A DNA stretch of 64,000 nucleotides from Maniola hyperantus. Lineage: Eukaryota; Arthropoda; Insecta; Lepidoptera; Nymphalidae. Under the pieces are notes generated by a model, which worked only from the letters and a program-made list of their open reading frames with translations, did not search any database and was not told the origin of the DNA. Made by a program: the position numbers and the translations under genes. Location: contig NC_048549.1 of assembly GCF_902806685.2 (NCBI RefSeq), positions 10,867,594 to 10,931,593 of the forward strand. Direction: 5' to 3'. Positions 1 through 10,500 of the stretch are shown in pieces; the first letter of the stretch is position 1, and every line of letters begins with the position of its first letter.

Positions 1-1424
1 TTATTTGGATCACTAACAGCTAATCATATACATCAAATACAAATTTAACAATACAAAAGTTTTAAGATAATATGACGAGCTAATTAAAAGTAATCACCGC
101 ATGCGATGATGATGATGATGACTTACAAAGAACACGCAGCCGCATAGGTAATTGGTCACCATCAACATAACTGGTGACCCTCTGAACGTGTCACGTCGGG
201 GTCACCAATGGGCTACTTGACTCATATCTAATTTCGTCCAATAAATCATTATTTATTATAGTATTTTGCTTAAGACAACGAAATATATCAATAACAATTA
301 TTAAAAACGCAGGATGGATATATAAATCCAATTTTAAAAAATACAGTTTTTATTTTTATTTGAAACGCAGAAAACGCTGTCAGCCATGATGTGACGTCAT
401 TAAATATGTAAACAAAGAAATGTCATCCCTATGTCACGCGGGGACTAACGTAGTATCCATATATATAAAATTTAGAGTCCTGACTAACTTATATATCAAC
501 GCACAGCTTAAACATCTAAACAGCTGGTCCTAGATACATGAAATTTGGTGGGTGTGTTCTTTGTAGGTAAAGAGAAGGTATCCACTAGGAAAGAATTTTT
601 TGAAATTCCACCCCTGAGTGGGTTAAATGGAGGTTTGAAATTTATGAAGTCCACGCGGGCGAAGTCACGAGCATAAGCTAGTTTTTATATATTTCTAAAA
701 ACTCATAGTAAACGTAAAAAAATATCGTTTTCTCTTTATAAATTGAATAAGTTATTACAACAAAGTGATCTTTGCAAAAATAAATTTGGGTTGAAGTCGT
801 TAGTCATATAGGATCCCTTTAAGCAAGTCTTCGCGTGTTACGTATATTTATTTCACTGGGCACTCTAATCCACAACTTTCCTGTGGTCTATATCGATGCG
901 TTTTTTACATTCTCGGATGATACAATAACGAAAATTACTATATTTTTCATGTACACTAGTATAGAAGTCATGTTTATTAAACTTTGGGAGGTTATGCTGT
1001 TGTTTACAAATGCATGACGTCAGAGCACAGATAATCTATCGGCCAAACATGGCCGACAGTGTTTTCACCTGTCTAAGAAAAATATATTTTTAAATGAAAG
1101 TTTTACGGTTTTTAGGGCGCAAAAAAATATAGTGTTAATTTTTTTGATATAATAGCACAAATATTAACCATTTAAGACCAACTTTAAAAAAGTGTCAAGT
1201 AGCCTATTATGTAGCTAGTTCATAATTCTTCAAGCCTCTAGCTACCGTAGTACGGAACCCTCGATGTGCTAGTCTGACTCGCACTTGGTCGGTTTTTCGA
1301 ACTATATTATAACCAACCCACTTCAGCTTCGCAACCTGTTGAGCTATGTCGGTTACCCTATTTCTCCGATAATCTCCACATTTCTGATTTGATCACATAA
1401 AGCGATTATCTTCTTCTTCTGTAT

Positions 1425-1846
1425 ATATAAAATTCAAAGTCCTGACTGACTGACTGACATATATATCAACGCACAGACTAAACCGCTGGTCCTAAAGAGA
1501 TGAAATTTGGAGGGTCTATTCTTTGTAAAGAGTAGGTATCCACTAAGAAAGGATTTTTCGAAATTCCACCCCTAAGTGGGTTTAATGGGGGATGGAAGTT
1601 TGTATGAAAGTCCGTCATTTTTCAAGTTAGTTGCATAAAAATTGGTATTTGGGTTTTCGGTCACAAATGAAGAAATACGTGTTTCAGGATTTTTGGAAAA
1701 TTTGCCCATAAGGGTGGTCAAATAGGGAATGAAAGTGCTGTTCAGGGTGCCCGTCCTGATGTTAAGTATAATGTTTGTTTCTGAAGAAAAAAAATGCCAT
1801 TTGTTTCCTGTAGGCCACGCGGACGAAGCCGCGGGCAGAAGCTAGT
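1425..1846 (+). repeat. Dispersed Lepidoptera repeat ending CGCGGGCAGAAGCTAGT
   Basis: Starts with TATATATAAAATTCAAAGTC plus a short GACT microsatellite and ends in 'GACGAAGCCGCGGGCAGAAGCTAG'-type sequence. A shorter relative lies at about 470-690. The 3' terminus resembles that of the very abundant 'GATGCCCGCGACTTCGTCCG' family seen many times in this window; Helitron-like origin is a guess. Confidence 0.5.
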
Positions 1847-1971
1847 CGTGAAATAATGTTTAGGGGTAGCTGTGATTCACCTCGTCTTTACTCATTGTAC
1901 ACACGACACGAATAAAAACTCCTCATTAAAAAAATCTTACAATACTTTTGATTTGTAAGATAATGAAGACA

Positions 1972-2156
1972 TACAGTACATGGCCAAAAGTGATGAACAT
2001 CAACCTTTAGAAGGAAACAGCAGATTTGTAGAGCACTATCTCGGTCGTTCAGACCGACAAAGCGTCATATGGGTATGAGTGACAGAGACAACGCTCTGCA
2101 AAGATGAAATGTCATTCTAAAGGCCTATGTTCATCACTTTCGGCCGTGTACTGTAC
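1972..2156. mobile_element. Palindromic MITE, family A (TACAGTACGCGGC termini)
   Basis: Inverted ends TACAGTACATGGCC and GGCCGTGTACTGTA flank an interior that is itself an imperfect palindrome ('GACAGAGACAACGCTCT'). Related copies lie at 30185-30373, 32900-33069, 48130-48307 and 59761-59945. No transposase is encoded; a DNA-transposon origin is inferred from the inverted termini. Confidence 0.75.
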
Positions 2157-2159
2157 TTG

Positions 2160-2455
2160 TCTAGTTCAGTTCCGCGAAAAGAAGTTAGTATAGCACTCTC
2201 TCTGTTACGTAATCCCATACAAATGATCTATCATTTGTATGGGGCCAAAATCTCTATGGGCGTTTACCATTTTTACTCACCAACCAATCAAACATGTTTT
2301 AAAAAAACATTCAAAATTAATTCGAAAACGTAGTTTCCTTTGTCATTGGTTGGTGACACAAAATGGTTAACACCCACTGAGATTTTTGTCTCTGTCATTT
2401 GTATGGGATTAGGTAACAGAGAGAGAGAGCGCTATACTAACTTCTTTCCGAGGTA
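2160..2455. mobile_element. MITE family B, directly abutting family A
   Basis: Inverted arms AAGAAGTTAGTATAGC (left) and GCTATACTAACTTCTT (right), each with a CTCTCTCTGTTACGTAATCC-type stretch. A partial copy lies at about 59950-60105, where it again directly follows a family A element. Confidence 0.65.
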
Positions 2456-2636
2456 TCATCAAAATCTGACAGCGAACGACAATTGGAATTAAGGCTCATT
2501 AGCTGAAAACTCGTTCACAGAGTCAGCAGGGCTCCCCGGCGTCGGAGGCGGAGGCTCCCTCCACACCGGTGACCCCCGGCCGACGCACGCGTCGCTCCTC
2601 TACCAGCCAGAAATAATTCCCACGTAAGATTTACAA

Positions 2637-2800
2637 TGGGGCCGATTCTCTTGTACACAATCTCTAAACTAAACTAAATTAACAGGTCTAAATCTAGTGC
2701 TATCCTTTTCCGCAAGCAACATTATGAACGGGATAGCAATAGATTTAGACGTGCCATTTTAGTTTAGTTTAGAGATTGTGTACAAAGGAATTAGCCCCAA
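2637..2800. mobile_element. Palindromic MITE family C
   Basis: Long inverted arms around TTGTACACAATCTCTAAACT and AGTTTAGAGATTGTGTACAA, about 160 bp in total. The same element sits in EXO1 intron 3 at 53312-53474. Confidence 0.75.
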
Positions 2801-3769
2801 TTTCTTTAAATGAATACTTAAGATGAGTGCTAGTACAAACGAAAGATTTTCATTTCAATATCAAACACTGAATACGCTACACATTTAGCCCTGTCAATTG
2901 GGTATTTTCCTACTTCTGAATTTGATAAATATTATTACATAATTATAAACTAGGATAAAAATAATGACGTACGCTGAAAAAAATATTAAAATCCAACAAA
3001 GATTTACTAAGTTACAGGCATTTTAATTTTGGAGTGGGAGGGTCTTCTATCCCTTTCTCGCAAAACGAAAATTTGTATGAAACCGCACGAAGCTACTATG
3101 GCATTAGTAAGGTGTGACGTCAAAATGCTATATCGCTATCTCTGTCTAATCAGAAATATTTAAATGCTTATAACTTTTTTGTTATTTGATCGATTAAATT
3201 AGTTTTTTCAGTTTACGTCATTATTTTTATCCTAGTTTATAATAAAGTAATAAAAAAATTGGAGTCAAATGCCTAATTTAGTTTTTAGAGAGTGTATATG
3301 TCGCAGCGAATCCGTCTGTCTGTCTGTCAGAGGGCTGTATCTCATGAACGTAATAGTAAAAGTGTCCCGTTGACACCCTTCGGGTACAGATAAATTCTGT
3401 TACAGGTCCAAGAGAGCTGCCGCTGACAAAATCAAGACCCAAGAAGATTATTAATTTTGATTTCAATTTTCTACTAATAAAACATGAAGTGAATTTTGTT
3501 TACATTTACAGAAGAAATAAAATTAAGTATAACAGTTGCAAACGTTTTTTATTTATTATCATTCGTACCAGTAATGACTAAAACAAGTTTCCAATAAATC
3601 AATATTCAGTCTGCGACATTTTTGTACACAAAAATTTATTTCATTCATCAACAAAAAAATACGTATATACGTAATGATTATTTTGCGTGGAAAGTATTTT
3701 CAGTTGGAATGCTACTTAAAATACTAATAAACTGCCTTTTCACAAATACTATTCAGCTAAGCTGATACC

Positions 3770-3912
3770 TCTAGAGTAGGTACACGACCGGTAGAGATGA
3801 CAATCGGGGTGGGGACGCCCCGCACAACCGCCGCGTTAACCCGATGCGGGTGTGCGGGGCGTTCCCCCACCTCATACTCCGTTTGCCATCTCGCCCTGTC
3901 GCGAACTATAGT
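3770..3912. mobile_element. GC-rich palindromic MITE family E
   Basis: Inverted repeat with 'GATGGCAATCGG'-type outer motifs and a GC-rich core (GGGGACGCCCCGC against GCGGGGCGTTCCCC), ending in a CTGTCGCGAACTATAG motif. Fragments recur at 10250-10335, 19255-19353 and 63670-63830. Its base composition contrasts sharply with the AT-rich surroundings. Confidence 0.7.
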
Positions 3913-4579
3913 TCCCTGGTTGGAACCCACAATTTAGATATCTTTTTTTTCCGTGACGAAAATCCATCATAGATACCATCGGCCACGGGGGAGCAGTGAT
4001 TATGTCGCACTCCTACCGACTAAAGCTCCATCGCACCGCTAACGACGGAGCACAAGGGGTCGATGACGACAACTCTTCGTTACTCGTCCGCCGAAGCAGA
4101 CCCACCAGTATAACAACGGACGACGGGTTTTGATACACGATTTTTATATGGAATAGTCATTCTACACATTTATTCCAATGTTAAGCGTAGGAAAAAATTT
4201 ATACTCTAACAGCCTGCGCAAATGAGGCAACTTATTGTCTGCAAAGGACAAAAATGGATCACGAAGAACTGCAATGTGTTTTAGATTCCGCAAGAATTTT
4301 AATCTATCAAAATCCGGTGCGGAGTTAAATCCCCAGTCCGCGCATTTCTATGTAGTTCACAGATTTTCGAAAAAAAACGTACTATTTCCGTGATGCGCGC
4401 TAGCTCTAAAAGATGAGCCCGGACTTTTGTACTCCGCAGACAATCTCTATAACTGAAATCAAACCAACAACGGAACGAACCATGTACATTATAGCAATTC
4501 CACAGACTCGGCGATAAATTATTATTGGTATCTTCAACACTGTTCAATACTTTCGTGACCAGAATTGTATATTGGAACA

Positions 4580-5756
4580 TTACTCTATGAACAGTGTTAT
4601 CTTTAAGAAGTAGTTGAGGTACATTATTGACAACTTATTACTAACAACTTTTTTCTTTTCAAGTTGTTCATAATTTTTCTTATCAATTTGTTGGATGGCA
4701 TCTAAAGTTTCCTGTGTTTTTTGCACAATATTATTAACAGCTTCATTTGCTATATTTGCCACAGGTTCTTTCTCAGTTTTAACATCTACTGGTTTATCCG
4801 TAACACCACCCAAGCTCTGAATCGCAACGTTAGCTACTTTCTGTATACTTTCAACGGGGATCTTCTTGGCTTCGATGCTGTCTATATCCTTTTTATTTTG
4901 TTGGAATTCCTTATTTGATTCTTGTATTTCGGTTAGAATTTCTTTCTGTTCTCTACTGAGTTTTTTTTGCTCTTGGTTGTAATGTTTGATAGTTTCTATT
5001 AACTGTTGTTGTTTCATCATGGCTATTTTTTGTTGTATTGCTTCGCCCTTCTCTTCTTTTGGTTGCTCTGTCTTATCAGGTATTGCAATTTTGTCTTCAA
5101 CCTCGCTTTTACCATTAACTAGTTTTTCTCCATCTGTTTTTGATGTTACATGTGTTTGTATGTTCGGGTGTGATAAAAAGTCTTTGACGTCAACATTCGG
5201 CACTGCATCTTTTTGCTCATGTACTGGGTAAATAACTAGTATATTCTCATTAGAGTGGTATTTAGGAGTGGGCGGTTGTATTTCTGAACCCTTTATATCA
5301 GGTTTTACTAATTCATTAATATCTTTCTGCGAAACTGGGTTGTTTTCGAGGTGGGGCTTGGCCATCACTGCTGTAATAAAAATTTGAAGATTGACATATT
5401 TTTTATAGATGAATGTTAACAGTTTTAAGATCTAAATAGAGCACGTTGACTCTGCTCTGACTTACGACACTTTTAAAGCGATGTCAGCGTTATATCACTG
5501 GCATAAAGTCTCGTTTTATGTAAAACCTAACATTAAAAAATTCTCAACATAAAAGGGAATGATTTTCATTTCTTTTTCGTGCAGAAATGTAAATTTTACC
5601 TTCAGATTCGATTTTCTCGAAGAAGTCTTCAATAATCTTGTCGATGCGCTCCTGAATAATGTATTCATCATCATAATTTTTATGTGAACTTTCCGCGGCT
5701 TGCAGGTACGCGGAAGTCCCCAGTATATGGATAATCAGGCCCAGAACTATGATGAA
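4580..5756 (-). pseudogene. Tandem second copy of the SLC38A10 last-helix and tail exons (truncated)
   Basis: Two exon-like blocks, 5600-5756 and 4580-5370, copy exons 9 and 10 of the transporter just upstream. The acceptor (AG before the Phe-Ile start), the donor (GTAAAATTT) and the phase-1 junction are preserved, so exon 8 could in principle splice to this copy. The tail copy reads open for 263 codons and keeps the coiled coil. A one-base deletion near 4637, relative to the upstream copy, shifts the frame so it ends with a divergent stretch before a stop at 4580. DNA similarity continues past that point to about 4520, where the parental frame would meet a further stop. It may be a decayed duplicate or an alternative short C-terminus; the sequence cannot decide. 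Confidence 0.8.
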
Positions 5757-7214
5757 CTGGGAATTAATACATTTTAAGAATACTTTCATTATTCTTGAGT
5801 ACATTTAAACGCAAAGCAGTCGAAGCTTGTTTGTAAAATAAATATTTTTAACCAGTTTCCAACCGTAAATCGGACGAAACGTAGTGATTAAGTGATTACT
5901 TCTTTGTCAGTCGATTTCTGACATTTCATTGTTATGTTTAGTTATCATAGGGTCACAGTTCACGACAGTTAGGGAATTTGTAATAAACTGCTTATCATTT
6001 ATTATGACTATGGGTTAATCCCATGAATCATTATCATTGACTTCAAGTGTGTTGTTATGGCCTGTCATGAGTCATGAGATACAGCCCGCCTGTCAGAACG
6101 ACAGCGGGGGCTTAGATCCCGTTGGCACCCTTCAGGAACCTTAAAGATGACAATATCCAATTACAGGTCCAAGAGCTGCCGCTCTGACAAAATCAAGACC
6201 CAAGAAGATCAATAAGTAATAATTTAGTTTTCAATTTTCTAAAGTGAATAATTCTTGTGGTTGCATTTACTTACATGAAATAAAATGAAGTATAACAGTT
6301 ACAAACGTTTTTTATTTATTATTATCATCGTACCAGTATACGTATACATACAAAACGTACATACGCTTGTACACTAATTTGAATAATCCGTATAAATACG
6401 AACTAAATTAGTGCACAAGTGTAGGCAATCGGGGTAGGGACACGAATCGTTGTTTTTAGGACAACGAATATACGAATGAGTGCACAAACGCCCAAACTCT
6501 AAAGGGTGTAAAAGACACCCTTTTACTGAATTTACCAACGGAACTTTCTGAGCTATGTATTAGGTATGTAATAATTATTGCAATGCTTCGGACTTATATA
6601 TTTGAGATCACAGACATTTCATTAAATAACTTATTTCTAAAATGAGAAATAGTTGTCATGTCTATTCAATACTATACGACTTTTTGTTTTACCTAAAATA
6701 AAAGTACCTTTTTTTTCCGAAAAGTTATCTTTTAAGAAGTATGTAAAAAGTGCGTATTTGACAATTTTCATACCGTACAAACATAATTTAATTGCAAAAT
6801 GAATGCATTTTTGATACGTTTAAAAACAGCACAATATCACTTAAAATTTAATAAATGCTTCTTTATACATCACAAAATATTTTAATATGTACCTATCAAG
6901 CAAACAAATTATCTTAATAACACGATAGCAAGTAACTATTACTATTTTTAGTAATTTTTTCTCAGTAAAATGATTCACAAAATATTAAATTTTTATGTTT
7001 CGTATTAAAATTTTCGAAATAAAAGCTGTTACAACGCGTACGAATAAAGAAAATAATTCAAAAGAGCGTCGGTTATCATCCGATCTCTCTTACACAATAT
7101 ACCTGTGTGCAGTGTGTGAATGAGACGGTATGATTAGCGCTGTTTTGTTTTCGATTCCTTTAGTGGCAGGCGTTATAATAAAACAAAGCCTGAACAGAAA
7201 TATAAAAAACTTGC

Positions 7215-7385
7215 TCTATTATAAGTCCCGCAAATTGCTAATGCGTGTGGCCGCCATTTTAGTGACGTCAGCACTAGACTGAAGTTTCGAGCTGATGGTA
7301 TATTTTTATTTCGGCTGACGTCAAAATGACGTCATTTCGATGTTAATGAGACATGGTTCCAGCGCAATTTCCGGGACTTATACTA
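7215..7385. mobile_element. MITE family F carrying three TGACGTCA motifs
   Basis: Ends TAAGTCCCGCAAATTGC and GCGCAATTTCCGGGACTTA are imperfect inverted repeats. Perfect TGACGTCA palindromes lie at 7263-7270, 7316-7323 and 7327-7334. A second copy at about 19365-19495 keeps only the first. It lies just downstream of the transporter stop codon, within the likely 3' UTR or flank. Confidence 0.65.
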
Positions 7386-7598
7386 GTGGCGCATAGACTA
7401 TATTATGGTCTATGGTCAATAAGTATGTGGTCTTGTATAAATTAGTTCCACAGGTTTTCCGCAATATGGCCAGGTATTTTACCTGGTATATTATTGTTCT
7501 GGTCAGGCTTTACATCGTTACATTTTGTCAAAATAAATAATGTTATAGGACTCAGCGATATTTCTTTAATAATTTAAAAATAGACTATTTTTTAGTAT

Positions 7599-10500
7599 TT
7601 ATCTTTTCTCGTCTTCTTGAATACTTTTAAGTGATCTCATGTGATGTGACGCTATCGCTTGAAAGGTATCCGATAAACCTACGTCTGCTAAATTGACGTT
7701 TGGCAAAAATACTTCTTGCGTTTTTCTATTATCGGGCACATTTACGAGATTTTCGCAAATCTGTTTATCTTCTGGTTTCAATGTCGTCTCTTTAGTGCAA
7801 TCGACAACTTCCCTTTTCCGTCTCGGTACTACGTTGCCGTTCGCTATGTTACCTAATATGTCATCGGCTTTAAACTTAATAGCACCATTTTCTTTGCTTT
7901 TGATTGGTTCATTTTTATTTATATCTTCTTCATGCTCTGTTTTAACTACGGGAACATTTTGTACATTATCATTATTAGGTTTGAGTTCGGGATTTTCGTT
8001 GATTTGCGTATCCTCTCCTTGTTGATATGATTTTGGTTCATCTGGTAAATGCGAGTGTGATTTAATAGGCACTTCTAAGTTATTTCCATTAAGTTCAATC
8101 GATTTAGGCTGGATTTTAGGTTCCTCCTTTGGCTTTTGTTGTAAATTATTAATTTCTAATTTATTATTGTCTGGAACTTCTCTTTTAATACTTTGTTTAT
8201 CTAAATTAGTATTTACATTTTGTTTAATATTTTCGTGATCAGTATTTGGTATTGGAACATTATTTAGTGGAACAGCATTATCTTTGAGAGGTAGTTGTGG
8301 TACATTATTAATAACTTGATTATTAGCAATTTTTTCCTTCTCAAGTTGTTCATTCTTTTTTTTATCGATTTCTCGGATGGCATCTAAAGTTTCCTGTGCT
8401 TTTTGAGCAATATCATTAACAGCTTCATTTGCTATATTTCCCACAGGTTCTTTCTCAGGTTTAACATCTAGTGGTTTATCCGTAACACCACTTAAGCTCT
8501 GAATCGCAACGTTAGCTATTTTCTGTATACTTTCAACAGCTATCTTCTTTGCTTCGATGCTGCCTATTTCCTTTTTATTTTGTTGGAATTCCTTTTTTGC
8601 TTTTTGTATTTCGGTTAGAATTTCTTTCTGCTCTTTAATCAATTCTTTTTGCTCTTGACCGTGTTGTTTGATAGTCTCTATTAACTGTTGTTGTTTCATC
8701 ATGTCTAGTTTTTGTTGGTTTGCTTGCGCTGTCTCTTTCTTTGGCTGTTCTATCTTATCAGGTATTGCGATTTTGTCTTCAACATCACTTTTACTAACAC
8801 CATTAACTAGTTTTTCTCCGTTTATTTTTGATATTACGTTCTTTGGGTGAGATATGGAGTCTTTGACATCAACATTTGGCACTATATCTTTTTGCTCATG
8901 TACAGGATAAATAACTGGGAGTTTCTCGTTAGAGTGAGATTCAGGTGGAACTGGATTAGGTGGTTGTACTTCTGAATCCTTTATAACAGGTTTTACTAAT
9001 TCCTTGACGTCTTTTTGCAAAACTGGGCTGTTTTCAAGTTGAGGCTTGACCATTACTTCTGTAATAAAAAAAATTGAAGATTGTAATATTTTATTTGATA
9101 AATGTTTTGCGTTTTCTTAATGGTGAGATTTACAAGATCTTAATGGTGAGTAACGGTGCATACTTATAAGAAAATTAATTATCCAAGGTCTATAAATAAT
9201 CTGACGAGAAGACCAATTGTACGATAGATTTTATAGATCTGTGCAATCAGCTCCAAAGCGATGGTTGGTCGGGTTTCATGTTTCAGTCATGTGTCTATAA
9301 GACATTGGCCATATAAATCTTAGCACTAAATATTTACCATTAAAAATTCACAACATAGAAGAGAAATGTAAGCCGTGATAGCCTAGTGGTTACGATGTCC
9401 ACCTCCATTCGGAAGGTCGGGAGGAGGACCTCTAACTTTTCGGAGTTATATGCGTTTTACTTTTAAGACATTAAATCTCACTCGCTTTAACGGTGAAAGA
9501 AAACATCGTGAGGAAACCTACACGTCTGATAGTTCTCCATAATGTTCTCAACCTTTGAGAACATTTGCCAGCGTGGTGGACGATGGCAAACCCTTATACT
9601 GAGAGGAGACCCGTGCTTTGTAGTGAGCCGGGTATGGGTTCATCATGGTGTCATGATGATAAAGAAATGTAAATTTTACCTTCAGATTTCTCCCTTTTCT
9701 GGAAGAAGTCTTCAACAATCTTGTCGATGCGCTCCTGAGTTATGTATTTCTCGTCGTACTTCTCGCGTGAATTCTCAGCGGCTTGCAGATTCGCGTAAGT
9801 CCCCAGTATAAGGATAATCAGGCCCAGGACTACGATGAACTGAGAATGAATACATTTTAAGGTTATTTTCGTTATTCTTATTGGTATGCTTATTCTTAAC
9901 CAGTTTCGGACGTAAATCGAACGATTGCTGTCATTTTATTAGTGTGATAGTTCTGTCATGACATTTCGTTGGTGAGTAATTTATATTTATATTCACTGAT
10001 TTTCTGGTATCAAGCATACAGCTTGTGATACCAAGTAATGAGCCCTTAATTAGTAATCGATAAAGAGGACAAAAGCTTTTAATGTCATTCTTACTTTTGC
10101 CTGCACTCTTTCGTTGATGTTTTTGTAAGATGACGTCGAGGAATATGACAGCAAGAAGACCAGACACATCAGTGCTCCAATGGTGGCACCCAACAGTCCC
10201 AGTAGCTGATACAGAGTACTATGAGCGAGCAGTTTGTAATACCAAGTGTAGTACGCGAGAGGTCGACATGGCAATCGGAGCGACCCCCCGCCTCATACCC
10301 AGATTGCCATCTCGACCTGTCGCGTACTATAATTAAATGGATAGAGTCCTGTGGCCCTACCGCGGTTGATTGACAGCTACAATGTCACGATCGCAATCAT
10401 ATCTGATTGGTTAATGCTCGCTCACTATTGGCCACAATGCATTGTTGCAACAAGAATTGCACAAATTCAGTCAATCAGAACAATTGAGATTGTAATAATA

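Larger units (their letters stand above)
1..3380. other. Gene-free block of dispersed repeats
   Basis: No coding exon could be supported. The block holds two copies of a repeat starting near 'CAACGCACAG' (about 470-690 and 1425-1846), a 3' fragment of the 'GTACGGAACCCT' family (1241-1297), an antisense LINE scrap (about 1310-1375) and three MITEs (1972-2156, 2160-2455, 2637-2800). The rest is AT-rich DNA without recognisable content. Confidence 0.6.
3390..5970. repeat. Segmental tandem duplication, distal unit
   Basis: This unit (3' flank about 3390-3570, tail exon copy, last-helix exon copy and intron flank to about 5970) is colinear with 6116-9990. Outside the exons, matches include the stretch around AACAGTTGCAAACGTTTTTT (3531 on) against AACAGTTACAAACGTTTTTT (6294 on), and the flank around TTAACCAGTTTC (5849 on and 9896 on). 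Internal spacing differs by more than a kilobase, consistent with later repeat insertion or deletion. Boundaries are approximate. Confidence 0.7.
6116..9990. repeat. Segmental tandem duplication, proximal unit (intact tail)
   Basis: Partner of the unit at 3390-5970; it carries the functional-looking exons 9 and 10 of the transporter. Its extra length includes the MITE at about 7215-7385 and the SINE in the intron between exons 9 and 10 (9366-9662), neither of which has a counterpart in the other unit, so both probably inserted after the duplication. Confidence 0.65.
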
